The notes: generated by a model not told the origin, from the letters alone. A stretch of DNA of 64,000 nucleotides from Adiantum capillus-veneris (GCA_014529385.2 CM043960.1:77899910-77963909); one strand, 5' to 3'; numbered from the stretch's first letter, positions 44,094 through 54,285 are shown. Made by a program: numbers and translations.

Positions 44094-44570
44094 CCATATA
44101 TGAGATCACGACGCAGAGAACCGAACAGACTTCAAATAATGAAAGTAGAAAGAAAAAGAGCACCCCAAAAAAGAAAGACAAGGATGCACGACCCCGGCTC
44201 ACTCTTCGAGAGAGGGCCAACTACATCAAAGAGGGGAAGTGTTTTGGATGCGGAGAAACTGGGCACATCTCCACAAAGTGCCTTGAAAAGGCATCGAAAG
44301 AACAAGATGAAGAAAGGCCAGAGAGTTTGAAAGCAGCTGAGGAACGTGGGCGAAAAGGCAAGATGAAAGCAGAACTGGTTCCAAATTGCATGGGTACTGA
44401 CCCAAGCACGATTGATGAGAGTACAAAACTTTGCTGAGCTTGGGGCAAAGTGAAAGATCAAGAAGCCCTGATTTTCTTTGATGGAGGAGCCAAGGCCAAC
44501 TTCATTTCACCTGAATTGGCGGCGCAGCTCAGGTTGCCAGAATGTATGGCAAAACCCCGTTTCGCATGAC
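44094..44570 (+). pseudogene. Inverted family B knuckle and protease N-terminus
   Basis: On the plus strand, inside a minus-strand element, it reads a basic stretch (STPKKKDKDARPRLTL), a CCHC knuckle (CFGCGETGHISTKC), then AWGKVKDQEALIFFDGGAKA and FISPELAAQLRL. These are exactly the parts missing between gag (44574 onward) and protease C-terminus (below 44093). A TGA at 44435-44437 replaces the Arg found in family C (LCRAWGKV). A simple ~475-bp inversion explains it. Confidence 0.8.
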
Positions 44571-44573
44571 TCA

Positions 44574-45766
44574 TCAGTTCTTGAAAAGGAATCTGACTTT
44601 CATTCTAAGCAGTGATCTCGGATCTCTGTAGAAAGTCAGTAAGAAAACCCGCTCAATCTGCTCGTTGAATGAGATCTTCTTAAATGAAAAAGCTGGTAGA
44701 AAAGAGCGCCTGAATCTCTCGCAATATGCGTCCAAAGTATCTTTCTTGGTCATCCGAAGATGGTTCCAAGGAGTTCGTATGTCGTGTTCGTACTCCTGAG
44801 TCAGCCATGAAGAAATAAAAGCCCTTTTAAATTTCAGCCATTTAAGCGGTGCTTTCTTGTTCAATAGAAGAGTGGACCACAAAGTTCGAGCATTTCCCTT
44901 GAAGTAAGAGGTAGCCCTCCGAACCTTGGAGTGCTCTGAGTAATGCCCTCCAGAGAAATCTATATCAAACTGCTGTATGAAGGCCAAAGCCTTCGAAGCA
45001 TCTCAGAATCCAGAAAACGACTGTCCACCTTCTTCAAATTCTCGAACTTTCTTGCTTTTATCCTCCTTCCTTGCATAAAATCTGTTGTCGTCGGAGTCCG
45101 AACTATCTGAAGACGAGTCCTCTGTAGAACTGTCCGAAACTGGGCGAGACTTAGGCTTCTTTGCCTTTTTCTTGCCCTTTCAAAGCGTTGCTTTTTGCTT
45201 TGCTTTTTCCCTTTTCTGTCTTCTTCGCTCGAGTCAGAAGAGCTAGAAGAACTGGCAGAAGAAGAAGAAGAAGAAGAACTGGGTACTCCTTCAAATCGCA
45301 CATGCTTCTTCTGCTTTCTTGCCGGTGCAAAAGTAGATTGACGACCCAATAACCCGGGAAGTCAATCCCTTTCCTTCGCTTTTTGTCGTGCTTTTTGGCT
45401 TTGTTTTTCGCGTCAAAAAGCTGGTTAATTCGTGTATCAACCACCTCTTCCAATTCTTGCTTTGTAAACATCCTCGGAGTAGGAGGCTGTTTGAGTGCAG
45501 GTTTGAGGGGTGGCTCCGTGGTTTGCCACCCCTGTGAGTGTACCTCGTCGAAGGAGGTTTGGGTCAAAAATTTTGCAAATTTAGGGTCCTTCGCAAAATT
45601 TATCATCATCTTTTATCGCGTCATCGACCAATTTCCGATGTTCCATCTCTTCAATCTCTGCCTGAGTAGGCCTAGGCGGGCCGTACTCCTCTTGAGAATC
45701 TTCTATGTGATCTCTTCCCGCATCTCCGGATGCAGAGGAAGTCGATTGTCCTTTGCTTGAATCCAT
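44574..45766 (-). pseudogene. Family B gag
   Basis: The likely start is MDSSKGQSTSSASG near 45766. Acidic N-terminal (QAEIEEMEHRKL), basic (KKHDKKRRKG) and Ser-rich linker regions precede the capsid domain. The capsid domain shows FIQQFDIDFSGGHYSEHSKV, LWSTLLLNKKAPLKWLKFK and LDAYCERFRRSFL. Frameshifts near 45600, 45250 and 44980 separate the parts. The linker contains GAAGAA/AGC runs at about 45250-45290. Confidence 0.75.
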
Positions 45767-45820
45767 AAGTGTTGCGTAAAAAGGATCGGATTTCCGGGTA
45801 GAAGAGAAATCGGCCGCGTT

Positions 45821-46412
45821 GTGATACCACTGTAACAAACTTGGACACTCCAAGTCAAGAATCTACCACGACACGATAAGAATTCACTTCAAAGCAGTTC
45901 ACAATTAGATTCGAGACGGAGTTCCGTGCCAAGAGGTATTGGCTCCAAAGACTGGCACCCTTTTGGTATTTCTTTTTGTATTAAATCTATGCTGAAAGTA
46001 TAAGGGAGTGGGAGGGTTCTCACTCTCAGACTCTGCGTCCAGATGCTTTGCAGAGTGGGAGCCCAACTACTTATTTATTTATTTATAAGGGATGCCAAAA
46101 GCAGAGTCCCAAAAGCAGTCAATTTTAAAAGCTTTTAAAATAAAGCAAATAGCCCTAAAAGCTTCAAAAGCTCTGCCAATTTCAGCTTGCGTAGACTCTG
46201 CCTGCTTTTTCCGTACAGTATTCAATGCAAAAAGCGGGTGTCCGTACACTCAGCCATGTTAGCAAGTCAACGCTGCAAAATCCGCCGCAATTTTCAAAAA
46301 TCTGTACCAGCCTGTCAGTGCATTTGGCGGGCCTGCTTTTTCCGGGGGGGGGGGGTGTGTGGGTGCTCTGTTGCCCCATGTCCAGGCCATGCCATGTCAC
46401 CAATTTGTGACA
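45821..46412 (-). mobile_element. Family B 5' LTR with primer site
   Basis: The 582-bp LTR (45831-46412) begins TGTAACAAAC and ends TTTGTGACA in plus orientation. The minus-strand primer site TGGTATCA lies beside its left edge (45822-45829). It contains the shared AAATACC...GGG block (reverse complement at about 45955-45975) and a G run at 46345. Squalene cyclase-like sequence begins immediately after it. Confidence 0.8.
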
Positions 46413-46643
46413 CAAGATCAGGATTCTGGAGAGTTTCTTGGTTATTATCCTCCCGTGTTTTATGCGATGGTTTGCATGAAGATATGGGGCTATGATGTGA
46501 CACACCTCGTACTCCACAGACCTCTCTCTGCTTTGGAGATGTTCTCAATAGAAAGGAAAGAACATTGTGTAATTCAATCTGCCGTATCACCTATCTGGGA
46601 TACACCTCTTGTGGTAAGAGCTCTGCTTCAAGCCCTTGCCTAA
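46413..46643 (+). pseudogene. Squalene-hopene cyclase-like exon fragment
   Basis: After the LTR the plus strand reads SGEFLGYYPPVFYAMVCMKI, then a region ending VIQSAVSPIWDTPLVVRALL. The order of a Gly-aromatic-Pro-Pro motif, a WGYDVTH-like segment and an IQ-x-A-x-SP-[VI]-WDT-x4-AL motif is the pattern of squalene-hopene cyclases, class II terpene cyclases with QW repeats. Those enzymes cyclise squalene to hopanoids, and land-plant copies are known from ferns and other seed-free plants. Only about 75 codons are present. The frame is lost after QALA, and the LTR cuts the left side. It is a broken gene fragment. Confidence 0.5.
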
Positions 46644-46986
46644 ATGGGTGCTTTCACACCTAGAGCTGTTGATTACTTTCACGGAATGTACAATAGAGGG
46701 AGAAAAATTTTCTTTTGAGGTATAGGAGGAAAGGAAACTCTCTCACGTCTGCAACGAGTCTACCTTGACCTCAAAATTCCCTTTTTAACAGATCAGAGTT
46801 CTTGCTGCTCCGCAATAGTGGCTCATAGACGTAGCACCTGATGAGGCATATTGAAAGGATTAATGGCTATGGACCTTTGTGTGCACAGCCTCTTACACAT
46901 CTATAGTGGGACCTTGTCACAAGACGCGCACCACGTGCCAATAGAAAAGAACAGACTGAACACGATTTTAGCACTTCAATAACAAT

Positions 46987-47035
<49 letters not shown>

Positions 47036-47143
47036 GACACGCGACATGGAGTGGCGGAATTCCACCAGAGAGTATTGGCCCCAAACTTTGGCGCCCCTTT
47101 CGGTATTTCTTTATATTGCATCAACATAGTACAAGCCAGTACT
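46644..47143. other. Non-coding stretch with GA repeat and LTR scrap
   Basis: No gene is recognisable. A (GA)n tract runs from about 46993 to 47033. At 47060-47112 a short scrap resembles the R-U5 part of family B and C LTRs (GTATTGGCCCCAAA, then GGCGCCCCTTTCGGTATTTC). It is probably an LTR remnant. Confidence 0.5.
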
Positions 47144-47800
47144 CTAGACTCTGCACCTTCGCCAGGAAGCATGCCAGAGAATGAGCCCTAACCTCATATT
47201 TAAAGGCCCTTGGCCTAAAAAGCAATTACAGTGAAAAGCCTTCTCTGACTGAAGATCTTCAGAGGATATGCCACCCAGTGATTTTAACAGAGCTTCATAT
47301 GGTTCGAAAATGTCGGGTGCAATGTCTGGCAAGGACACATCAGCAACAAACCTGGCAGCACAACATATAATTCTCAAAGAAGGCACAAGTATTAGTGCTG
47401 CCTTGGTGAGAATGCCCTCCTTTAAGACCACCTCCTTCCCTATTTTCCCTTCCACTTTGTGCGGGTTGTGCTTAGGCGACTCGCATAGAAAATGCAACTT
47501 AGCTGTTTTCTTCACTAAGTTCTTGAGCCTCTTTAGCTTCCCATCTGAAGCTGCAATCAAGGGAACATGGGGACCGTGCTGCTTACAAGCACTTCGTAGA
47601 GAAGCCGAGAGGAGCAATTTGTGACTATGTTTAACTCCATTTAGTGCAAACATTGTTTAATCTCATGCACATTCTTCCCAATCTCATTCAAAAGCAGTGT
47701 CAAAGTGTCCAAATGTTGCATCCATTTTCGAACATATGATGTCACAGACCAGTTTAATATGGGCCATTTGGAAGTTATTCATAAAGCAACTCAGGTTTGC
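47144..47800 (-). pseudogene. Possible plant NLR/ROCO-like gene fragment
   Basis: The main frame 47653-47144 contains KKTAKLHFLCESPKHN, HKVEGKIGKEVVL, ALILVPSLRIICCAARF and SLPDIAPDI. An adjacent frame upstream (to about 47750) reads a helical LNEIGKNVHEIKQ. The LHFLCES...VEG...G...LR layout resembles the C-terminal part of large repeat-type immune-like or ROCO-like proteins of seed-free plants, from memory only. At least one frameshift (near 47650) is present. No start or end is assigned. Confidence 0.35.
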
Positions 47801-47947
47801 TTTCATGTTCACTTGTTAGCTGATTGCGTGAGCAAGTGAATGCCTCTTGCCATTTCCAGCTCTAAGAACTCATCCTATATTTTGCGCATGGCTTGTATCT
47901 GGCTCTCTGCATAACCTTTGACCTCTTGTGGAATTAGAAGCTCCACC

Positions 47948-49166
47948 TGTAGGGTGCAGCGGAAGTGAATGTTGAACTTTGCTCAAGATGACTCATGAGT
48001 GCTCCTTGTACTGTGCTCAAGGGTTCCTTTTACTTACGGATGGGAGAGGCTTCCGTTCCTTTAGTGAGAGAGTGCAAATGATCACAAACAAAGTGGTAAA
48101 CACTGTGAATGAAGGTGCTGAGACTGAGAGATAGAGAGAGAAGAATACGACACCAGAATGTTGTCAAACCCTCTTCCAAGGGCCTTGCTCTCTATGTCAA
48201 GATATGTCTACTATTGATTGCACAAATCTCTACAATGGTCCGAATGCAATGGTCTTGCCGACGATGTCGAGGACGATGAGGACAACGACGAGGAGGCTGA
48301 AATCTGAAACCGCTAGGGGCTGAAATCTGCAAATCTTGTGTCTGCTGAATTCTAACTCTATGTTGGCGATGACGACGATGTGACGACGACGCGCTGAAAA
48401 CGCAGATGCTGAAATCTGCGAATAGCGGGCTGAATCTGCAAACACTAGCTGATCTGATCGTGCGGCGAGGATTTGTTGCGGGAAGGTGAGATCTACGAGG
48501 TTTGGGGGCTGCGGTACAGAATCTGACTGCTGAAAATGCAAAACGCTGATGCAATGAATGGTTCCGTTGTTAGGAATCTGCAAAACGCTGACGGTAGTCT
48601 GCAATTGTAAAAACGCTAGGCTGATCTGCTGTATGCTCTACAGAAACGCTAGGGAATCTGCTGTGAATTGCTAACGCCAGGCAAGATCTGCAAACTGCAA
48701 AACGTTGGGCTTGATTTGCAAATGTTGAAAACGCTAGGCCTTCCTGATGGCTGAAAAACGCTAGGAGTTCCTGCAGGGGGTCTTGCTGAAAAAGTGTATT
48801 GCCAGACACTGGGTCTCTACTGCCTCTTCTGCCAGAAAGTGCTAGTGCTAGCTTTTCTTATATATTGCCTGAGTCAAATTGCCCTACCCAGTTTCTCAAC
48901 AAAGTCACTTATTAATAATAAGTGAAAAATGGGTAAAATAGGGAAAATAGGTTTTGTGCACTGTAAAATGCTCTTGATGGATTCTGATGGTAATGCTGAT
49001 GTTCATGCTGTGTGCAACCAGAGGAAATGCAACTACTCTTAAGTGCCTGGATATGCACGGCCTATGCACAGGCTCACAAAGGTGCCAAAACACTTCCTAA
49101 GCTTGACCTCAACCCTACACGTGAAGTAGCTTGTCCACATGTACATAGGGTTAGATGTGCACGTGA
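47948..49166 (-). mobile_element. Family A LTR copy 2 (3' LTR)
   Basis: In plus orientation it starts TGTAGGGTGCAGCGG and ends near CACGTGA. The AAAACGCTAGG-type motif array covers about 48380-48780. Family A coding DNA follows on its right, so it is a 3' LTR of a minus-strand copy. The polypurine tract expected at the junction is deleted (compare 54284-54296). Confidence 0.75.
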
Positions 49167-49850
49167 GGTAGTGGTACTGAACTGTATGGCGTCGAGGGAG
49201 ATCGCCAACAGCGTCCGGAATCTTGGAAGGGATTCTTTGCCGGCCCACTCTGATGCGTGGGTCGTGCGATAGTTGAACTTCACAAAGGTCTGCAACGCTT
49301 GCTTCTTTGGGCCGTGCCGAAAACGACACAAAGGGATCTGTGGCTGCTTCAATGCTCCATCTGCGTCTATGGATATAGGTCCACCTTCTTCAAGAATCTC
49401 CGAGGAAAATTCTTGAAACCATTTTCAACACAAAAACATGAACATACCCATTCCATGTAAAGTGACTGGAAAAATTCTAGTCTTCTATAAAGACTGTGCA
49501 TGCAATGTAGATGAACAAAGAGATAAAGTGCCAAACCGTTCATCAAACACAAAAAAAGAAAGGAATCAAAACTTGTCTTTCTAATCTAAATCTATCAACT
49601 GTGGCAAATCACAATGGAAATGCCGATGCTTGATGCTCAATCCTTCTTGTGCTCTTTCGGATACTGTGTCGTGCCAAAGAAGAGACATGGAATGTGAATT
49701 CCTTGAATGCAAACATTTCATCCTTTCGTGAGTAAGCCGTATAGATTCGTGCTCATTCATGAGTAAATCATGCAAGGTTGGATCAGTCCGTATGCACTGA
49801 TCCGTACTGTACGGCACGTCCGTACTGATCGTATTGTACACGGACTGATC
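49167..49850 (-). pseudogene. Family A pol C-terminus, minus copy
   Basis: It corresponds to 53.6-54.3 kb on the plus strand. Pieces include MNEHESIRLTHERMKCLHSR, HSMSLLWHDTVSERAQEG and, near 49300, the FRHGPKKQALQTFVKFNYRT part of a chromodomain-like segment. Frameshifts and stops break it throughout. Confidence 0.6.
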
Positions 49851-50335
49851 GTACTGTACGGTTTTTTTTCAATAAAAAATTTTAATAGCAGCCTCATGGC
49901 AACGACCAGGGTCTAGACATTTTCACATATTTCAGCAGGGTGTTTTTATTTAGGTATGCTCTACTTTCATTGTTCAATTGTTAGCAGGTACTTTCATTGA
50001 TGAATGCTTGAAGGTTTCTTATTGTTCTTTTGTCACCAGATATACAAATGTTTAATGTATGTTTTACACGATTGTTACTTTAAAACACGATTGTTACTTG
50101 GTACTTGGCTAGTGAATCTCCAATTGATAATGTGTAGTAATGTGTCCCCAAGTAGTTTGCATGATATATATTTTCTTAATCTCTAATGAATAATAGAATT
50201 TTTAAAGAAATGTTCTCTCATTTACTGGTTTTTTACAAAGGTACATATTTTTACGTACATAAAAAACCATACGGAACGACGTACAGTATGTACAGATACG
50301 TACCGTACATTACGTATGGTACCACCTTGCCAATT
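49790..50335. mobile_element. MITE-like element with GTAC-rich ends
   Basis: The left ~80 bp (CCGTACTGTACGG-type repeats, then GGTTTTTTTTC) and the right ~85 bp (AAAAAACCATACGG, GTACGTACCGTACATTACG) are imperfect inverted repeats of each other. The AT-rich centre has no gene. The right edge meets family B gag abruptly at about 50336. No clean target duplication was found. Confidence 0.45.
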
Positions 50336-50917
50336 TGCAATGTTCCATCTCTTCAAGTTTCGCCTAAGTAGGCCGAGGCGGACCGTACTCGCGTGAATCT
50401 TCTTCGTGATCTCTTCCCACATCTCCGGATGCAGAGGAAGTCGACTATCCTTTGCCTAAATCCATAAGTGCCGCGTAAAAAGGATCGGATTTCCCGGTAG
50501 AAGAGAAATCGGCCACGCTCTGATACCACTATAATAGACTTGGACACTCCAAGTCAAGAATCTACTGCGACACGACTAGAAATCACTTCAAAACAATTTA
50601 CAATTAGATTCGACACCGGCCCGACGGAGTTCTGTGCCAAGAGGTATTGGCCCCAAAGACTAACGTCTCTTTCGGTATTTCTTTTTGTATGAAATCAGTC
50701 GCACAAAGTACGAGGGAGTAGGTGGGTCTCACTCTCAGACTCTGAGTCCAGATGCTCTGAGAAGTGGGAGTCCGAGCCACACTTTTAAAGGTTTACAAGG
50801 GATGCCAAAAGCAGAGCCCCAAAAGCTGCCAATTAAAAAGCCTTGCAAAATAAAGCAATCATCTCTCAAGCCATTGCTTGGTAAATAAAACAACTCAATA
50901 GTAAAGCAATTTTTCCC

Positions 50918-50989
<72 letters not shown>

Positions 50990-51177
50990 ATCAGCCTTGC
51001 AATTGTGTAGGAAAAAACAGCAATTAATTGATGCACGTTGTTGCCACGTCATCTGTCCGTACAACCTTCCATGATTTTCGGGCTTCCGTACGGCAGTGCC
51101 ACATCAGCATTTCAACCAGATTTCCCGGGGCAGCGGGGCGGGGGGGTACAGGGCAGCCACCTCACGAGTTTGTGATA
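50336..51177 (-). mobile_element. Family B copy 2: gag start, primer site, 5' LTR
   Basis: The gag N-terminal remnant (50336-50516) is colinear with 45.63-45.82 kb. The primer site is a perfect iMet complement (GCTCTGATACCA, 50517-50528). The LTR runs 50530-51177, ends mutated to TATA...GATA, and contains a (CT)n tract at about 50922-50983. It abuts a family A LTR at 51178. Confidence 0.75.
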
Positions 51178-52112
51178 GGTCTTGCTGAGAAGGCGCATTG
51201 CCAGACACTGGGTCCCTGCTGCCTCTTCTGCCAGAAAGTGCTAGTGCTAGCTTTTCTTATATATTGCCCGAGTCAAATTGCCCTACCCAGTTTCCCAACA
51301 AAGTCTGTAACAAACTTGGACACTCCAAGTCAAGAATCAACCGCGACAGCACCAAATAACCACTTCAAAACAATTCACAGATCACAATAGATTTGCACTG
51401 GCCCGGCGGAGTTCCGTGCCTAGAGATATTGGCCCCAAAGACTGGCGCCCCTTTCGGTATTTCCTTTTGTATTAAACAATCATCAAAGTACAAGAGAGCG
51501 GTTAGGGTTTCACTCTCAGACTCTGCGTCTAGATGCTCTGAGAAGTGAGGCCCTCACCACTAATTTAAAGGTTACAAGGGATGCCCAAAAGTTGAGCCCC
51601 AAAAGCTTTTAAAATCAAAAGCATCAGTTCTCTCTCTCTCTTAGAGAGTCTTTTCTCTTTTTTTTTTTTTAAAAAGCAAAAGCAAAATTCGCGTCGCTCA
51701 TCATTTTCCCAAAAAAAAAAAAAAAAAAATTTTTTTTTAATAATCCGCCTCCGCGATTTCCGGAATTTAGGGTTTTTGGCAAAAATTAGGGTTTGCAGGA
51801 ATTTTAGGGTTTCTGACAGAAATTAGGGTTTCTGCTGTCCGCCACGTCATCACTTTGTGACAAAGTCACTTATTAATAATAAGTGAAAAATGGCTAAAAT
51901 AGAGAAAATAGGTTCTGTGCACTGTAAAATGCTCCTGATGGATTCTGATGGTAATGCTGATGATCATGATTTGTGCAACCAGAGGAAATGCAACTACTCT
52001 TAAGTGCCTGGACATGCACGACTTGCGCACAGGCTCACAAAGGTGCTTGACCTGAACCCTGGACATGAAGTAGCTTGTCCACATGCTCATAGGCTTAGAT
52101 GTGCACGTGACA
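51178..52112 (-). mobile_element. Family A LTR copy 3, split by solo LTR
   Basis: Two parts (51178-51306 and 51863-52112) together match the right two-fifths of LTR copy 2 (48.78-49.17 kb), ending CACGTGACA. A solo family B LTR separates them. The left part is cut by the family B copy 2 LTR. Confidence 0.75.
51307..51862 (-). mobile_element. Solo LTR of family B with 5-bp TSD
   Basis: A 556-bp LTR from TGTAACAAAC to TTTGTGACA is flanked on both sides by AAGTC (51302-51306 and 51863-51867). It sits inside a family A LTR that is continuous when it is removed. A solo LTR forms by recombination between two LTRs of one insertion. It includes runs of T and A at about 51657-51740 and four TTTAGGGTTT-like words near 51765-51835. 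Confidence 0.85.
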
Positions 52113-52143
52113 CCACCACTACTAGATGACCATTGCCTCTCTT

Positions 52144-53115
52144 TGTAAGGTGCAGTGGAATGAATGTTGTTCTTTCTCAAGATGAGTGCTCCGTAATGTG
52201 CTCAAGCTTCCTTTTTTTTCTTATGGAAGGGAGAGCCTTCCGTTCTTAATGAGAGAGTGCAATGATCATAACAAAGTGAATGGACACTGTGCGTGCAAGT
52301 GTATGAGACTGAGAGATAGAGAGAGAAGAGAAATACGACACCAAGACGTTGTAAAACCCTCCTCTGAAGGCCCCACTCTCGTTGGCGAGAGTGGTCTACG
52401 ATTGATTGCACAAACTGGTACAAAGTGGATGCATGTGACTGATGCAAGTCTAGGCTAGATCGACGACGACGACGGGGATGGCGAGACCGATCTAAGGGAT
52501 GAATGCTGTCCAAAAACGCTGCAGGCTGAATTCTGCTCTGCTGAAAACGCTAGAAAAAACACTGAATTTGCTGGTCTTTTGTTGCTGAAAATCTGCTACT
52601 ATGAGGGGCTGAAATGGCTATGGATAGAGGCTGAAAATCACCTGCTGAAATTGCCAAGGGCTGAGATCTGTGGCGTTCTATGCTTGGATGAAAAACGTTG
52701 GCCCTGATGAAGCTTAGAGATGGAGTATCTGCTGAAAACGCTAGGTCTTGTGACTTGCACGGCGGCGATGACTTGCTGAAAACGCCTAGTAGAGGGAGGC
52801 TAGGCGATGAGGATGAAAAACGCTAGGGAGTTTGCTGGAGGGAAATTGCCCAAGTGAGGGAGTCTTCCTGAGAGAGAGGGGGAACCTGTCGCCGAAGGCC
52901 TGTGTTCTCCTTGCTCATCTGCCAAATAGTGCTAAGCTTGGTTTGCTTATATATTATCTTACCCAATTTTCCCTACCTACTTTCCAACAAAAGTCACTTA
53001 AATTAATAATTGAAAAATGTCAAAAATAGATAAAATAGTCTAAATGCACTGGAAAATTCCCCTTAAGGATTCTGATGGGAATGCTTATGATCATGCTGTG
53101 TGCAACCAGAGGATA
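52144..53115 (-). mobile_element. Family A LTR copy 4, truncated
   Basis: It starts TGTAAGGTGCAGTGG and is close to the LTR at 56558-57713. The motif array (GAAAACGCTAG) is present at about 52515-52830. Its last ~150 bp are replaced by plus-strand family A coding sequence from about 53116, an inverted junction. Confidence 0.75.
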
Positions 53116-54285
53116 TCACTCTCAATGCCAAAAGTGACTCTCCCATTGTCATTCGTGGAGAGCAAGTTGTTCATTCTCCCTCTCTCATTGCTAATGTGCA
53201 GGCAAAGATTGAACGGATTCAGGAGAAGGAGACTCTCTTATCCAAAGCATGATACACAGGATTTGAATGACAATGACTTGCATGATGATTTGAATGATAA
53301 TGATGAGCATGATGATTTGATTGATAATGATGAGCATGATGATTTGGATGATAATGACATGCATGATCAAGATGTGATTTCTCACAAGCATGATGAGTTG
53401 CATGAAGATGATGTGATTGTTCACAAGGATGATGTGTTAATTGATAATTTCTCTAGTGAAGCTAACCTCATGGCAGATTCGATCAATCACGAAGAACCGA
53501 TCTTGGCTCTCGAGCCTAGGTCCAAAAAACCCTTACAGGAAGTATTATGTGTTCGCATGATTAGTATGCACGCATTGTACGAGTGTTTCATTCGTGATCG
53601 TTTCCTGTATTTTAGTCAACGTCTTTATGTGATCCCTTTTCCTAGGCATGACATATTGTGCATTGAACACGTTTCACTCATGAATGAGCACGAATGTATG
53701 CGGATTGTTCATGAAAAGTTGAAAAGCATGCATTCAAGGAAGTCACATTCCATGTCTCTTCCTTGGCACGACACAGTTGTAGAAAGAGCACATGAAAGTA
53801 TGAGCACCAAGCATGGGTATTTCCGTTGTGAATTGCCACAGTTAATTGCTTTAAATCAGAAGAAAAAGATTCGATCTCACTGTTTGCGTGTGTGTGGTGA
53901 ACGGTTTGACACTCCATCTCTTTGTTCATCTACATTGCATGCACAGTCTTTGAGGAAGACAAGATTTTTTCTAGTCACTTTACATAGAAAAGGTATGTTC
54001 ATGATTTTGTGTTGGAAGTGGTTTCAGGAATTTTCAGCCATGGAGATTCTTGAAGAAGGAAGAAGCATGACTCTAGATGAAGTTGAAGCATCGAAGGAGC
54101 CACAGATGACTTTGTGTCGCTTTCGGCGCGGCCCAAAGAAGCAAGCGTTGCAGACCTTTATGAAGTTCAAGTACCGCACGACCCACACATCCGAGTGGGC
54201 TGGCGAAGAGTCCCTTCCAAAATTCCGAATGCTATTGGCGATCTCCCTCGACGCCATACAGTTCGGTACCAGTACCTCACTTTGA
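53116..54285 (+). pseudogene. Family A pol C-terminus with 9-residue repeats
   Basis: This is the coding part of a frame that is open to 54285; its first ~24 codons (from 53044) are LTR. It has four tandem nine-residue units of the form DLNDNDEHD (about 53263-53371), a Met/His-rich region (SMHSRKSHSMSLPWHDTV), and near the end a chromodomain-like stretch (KQALQTFMKFKYRTTHTSEW, EESLPKF). The chromodomain reading rests on its LVKFKxR...SEW...EESL pattern and its place directly before the polypurine tract. The N-terminal pol domains are missing. Confidence 0.6.

Noticed and set aside
51765-51840. Four TTTAGGGTTT-like words resembling interstitial plant telomere repeats
   Set aside because: They are spaced 17-20 bases apart with unlike spacers, lie inside a solo LTR with a target duplication, and are not tandem heptamers.
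52990-53115. N-terminal codons of the 413-codon frame starting at 53044
   Set aside because: These bases are family A LTR read on the wrong strand. Genuine coding similarity begins only after the junction near 53116.
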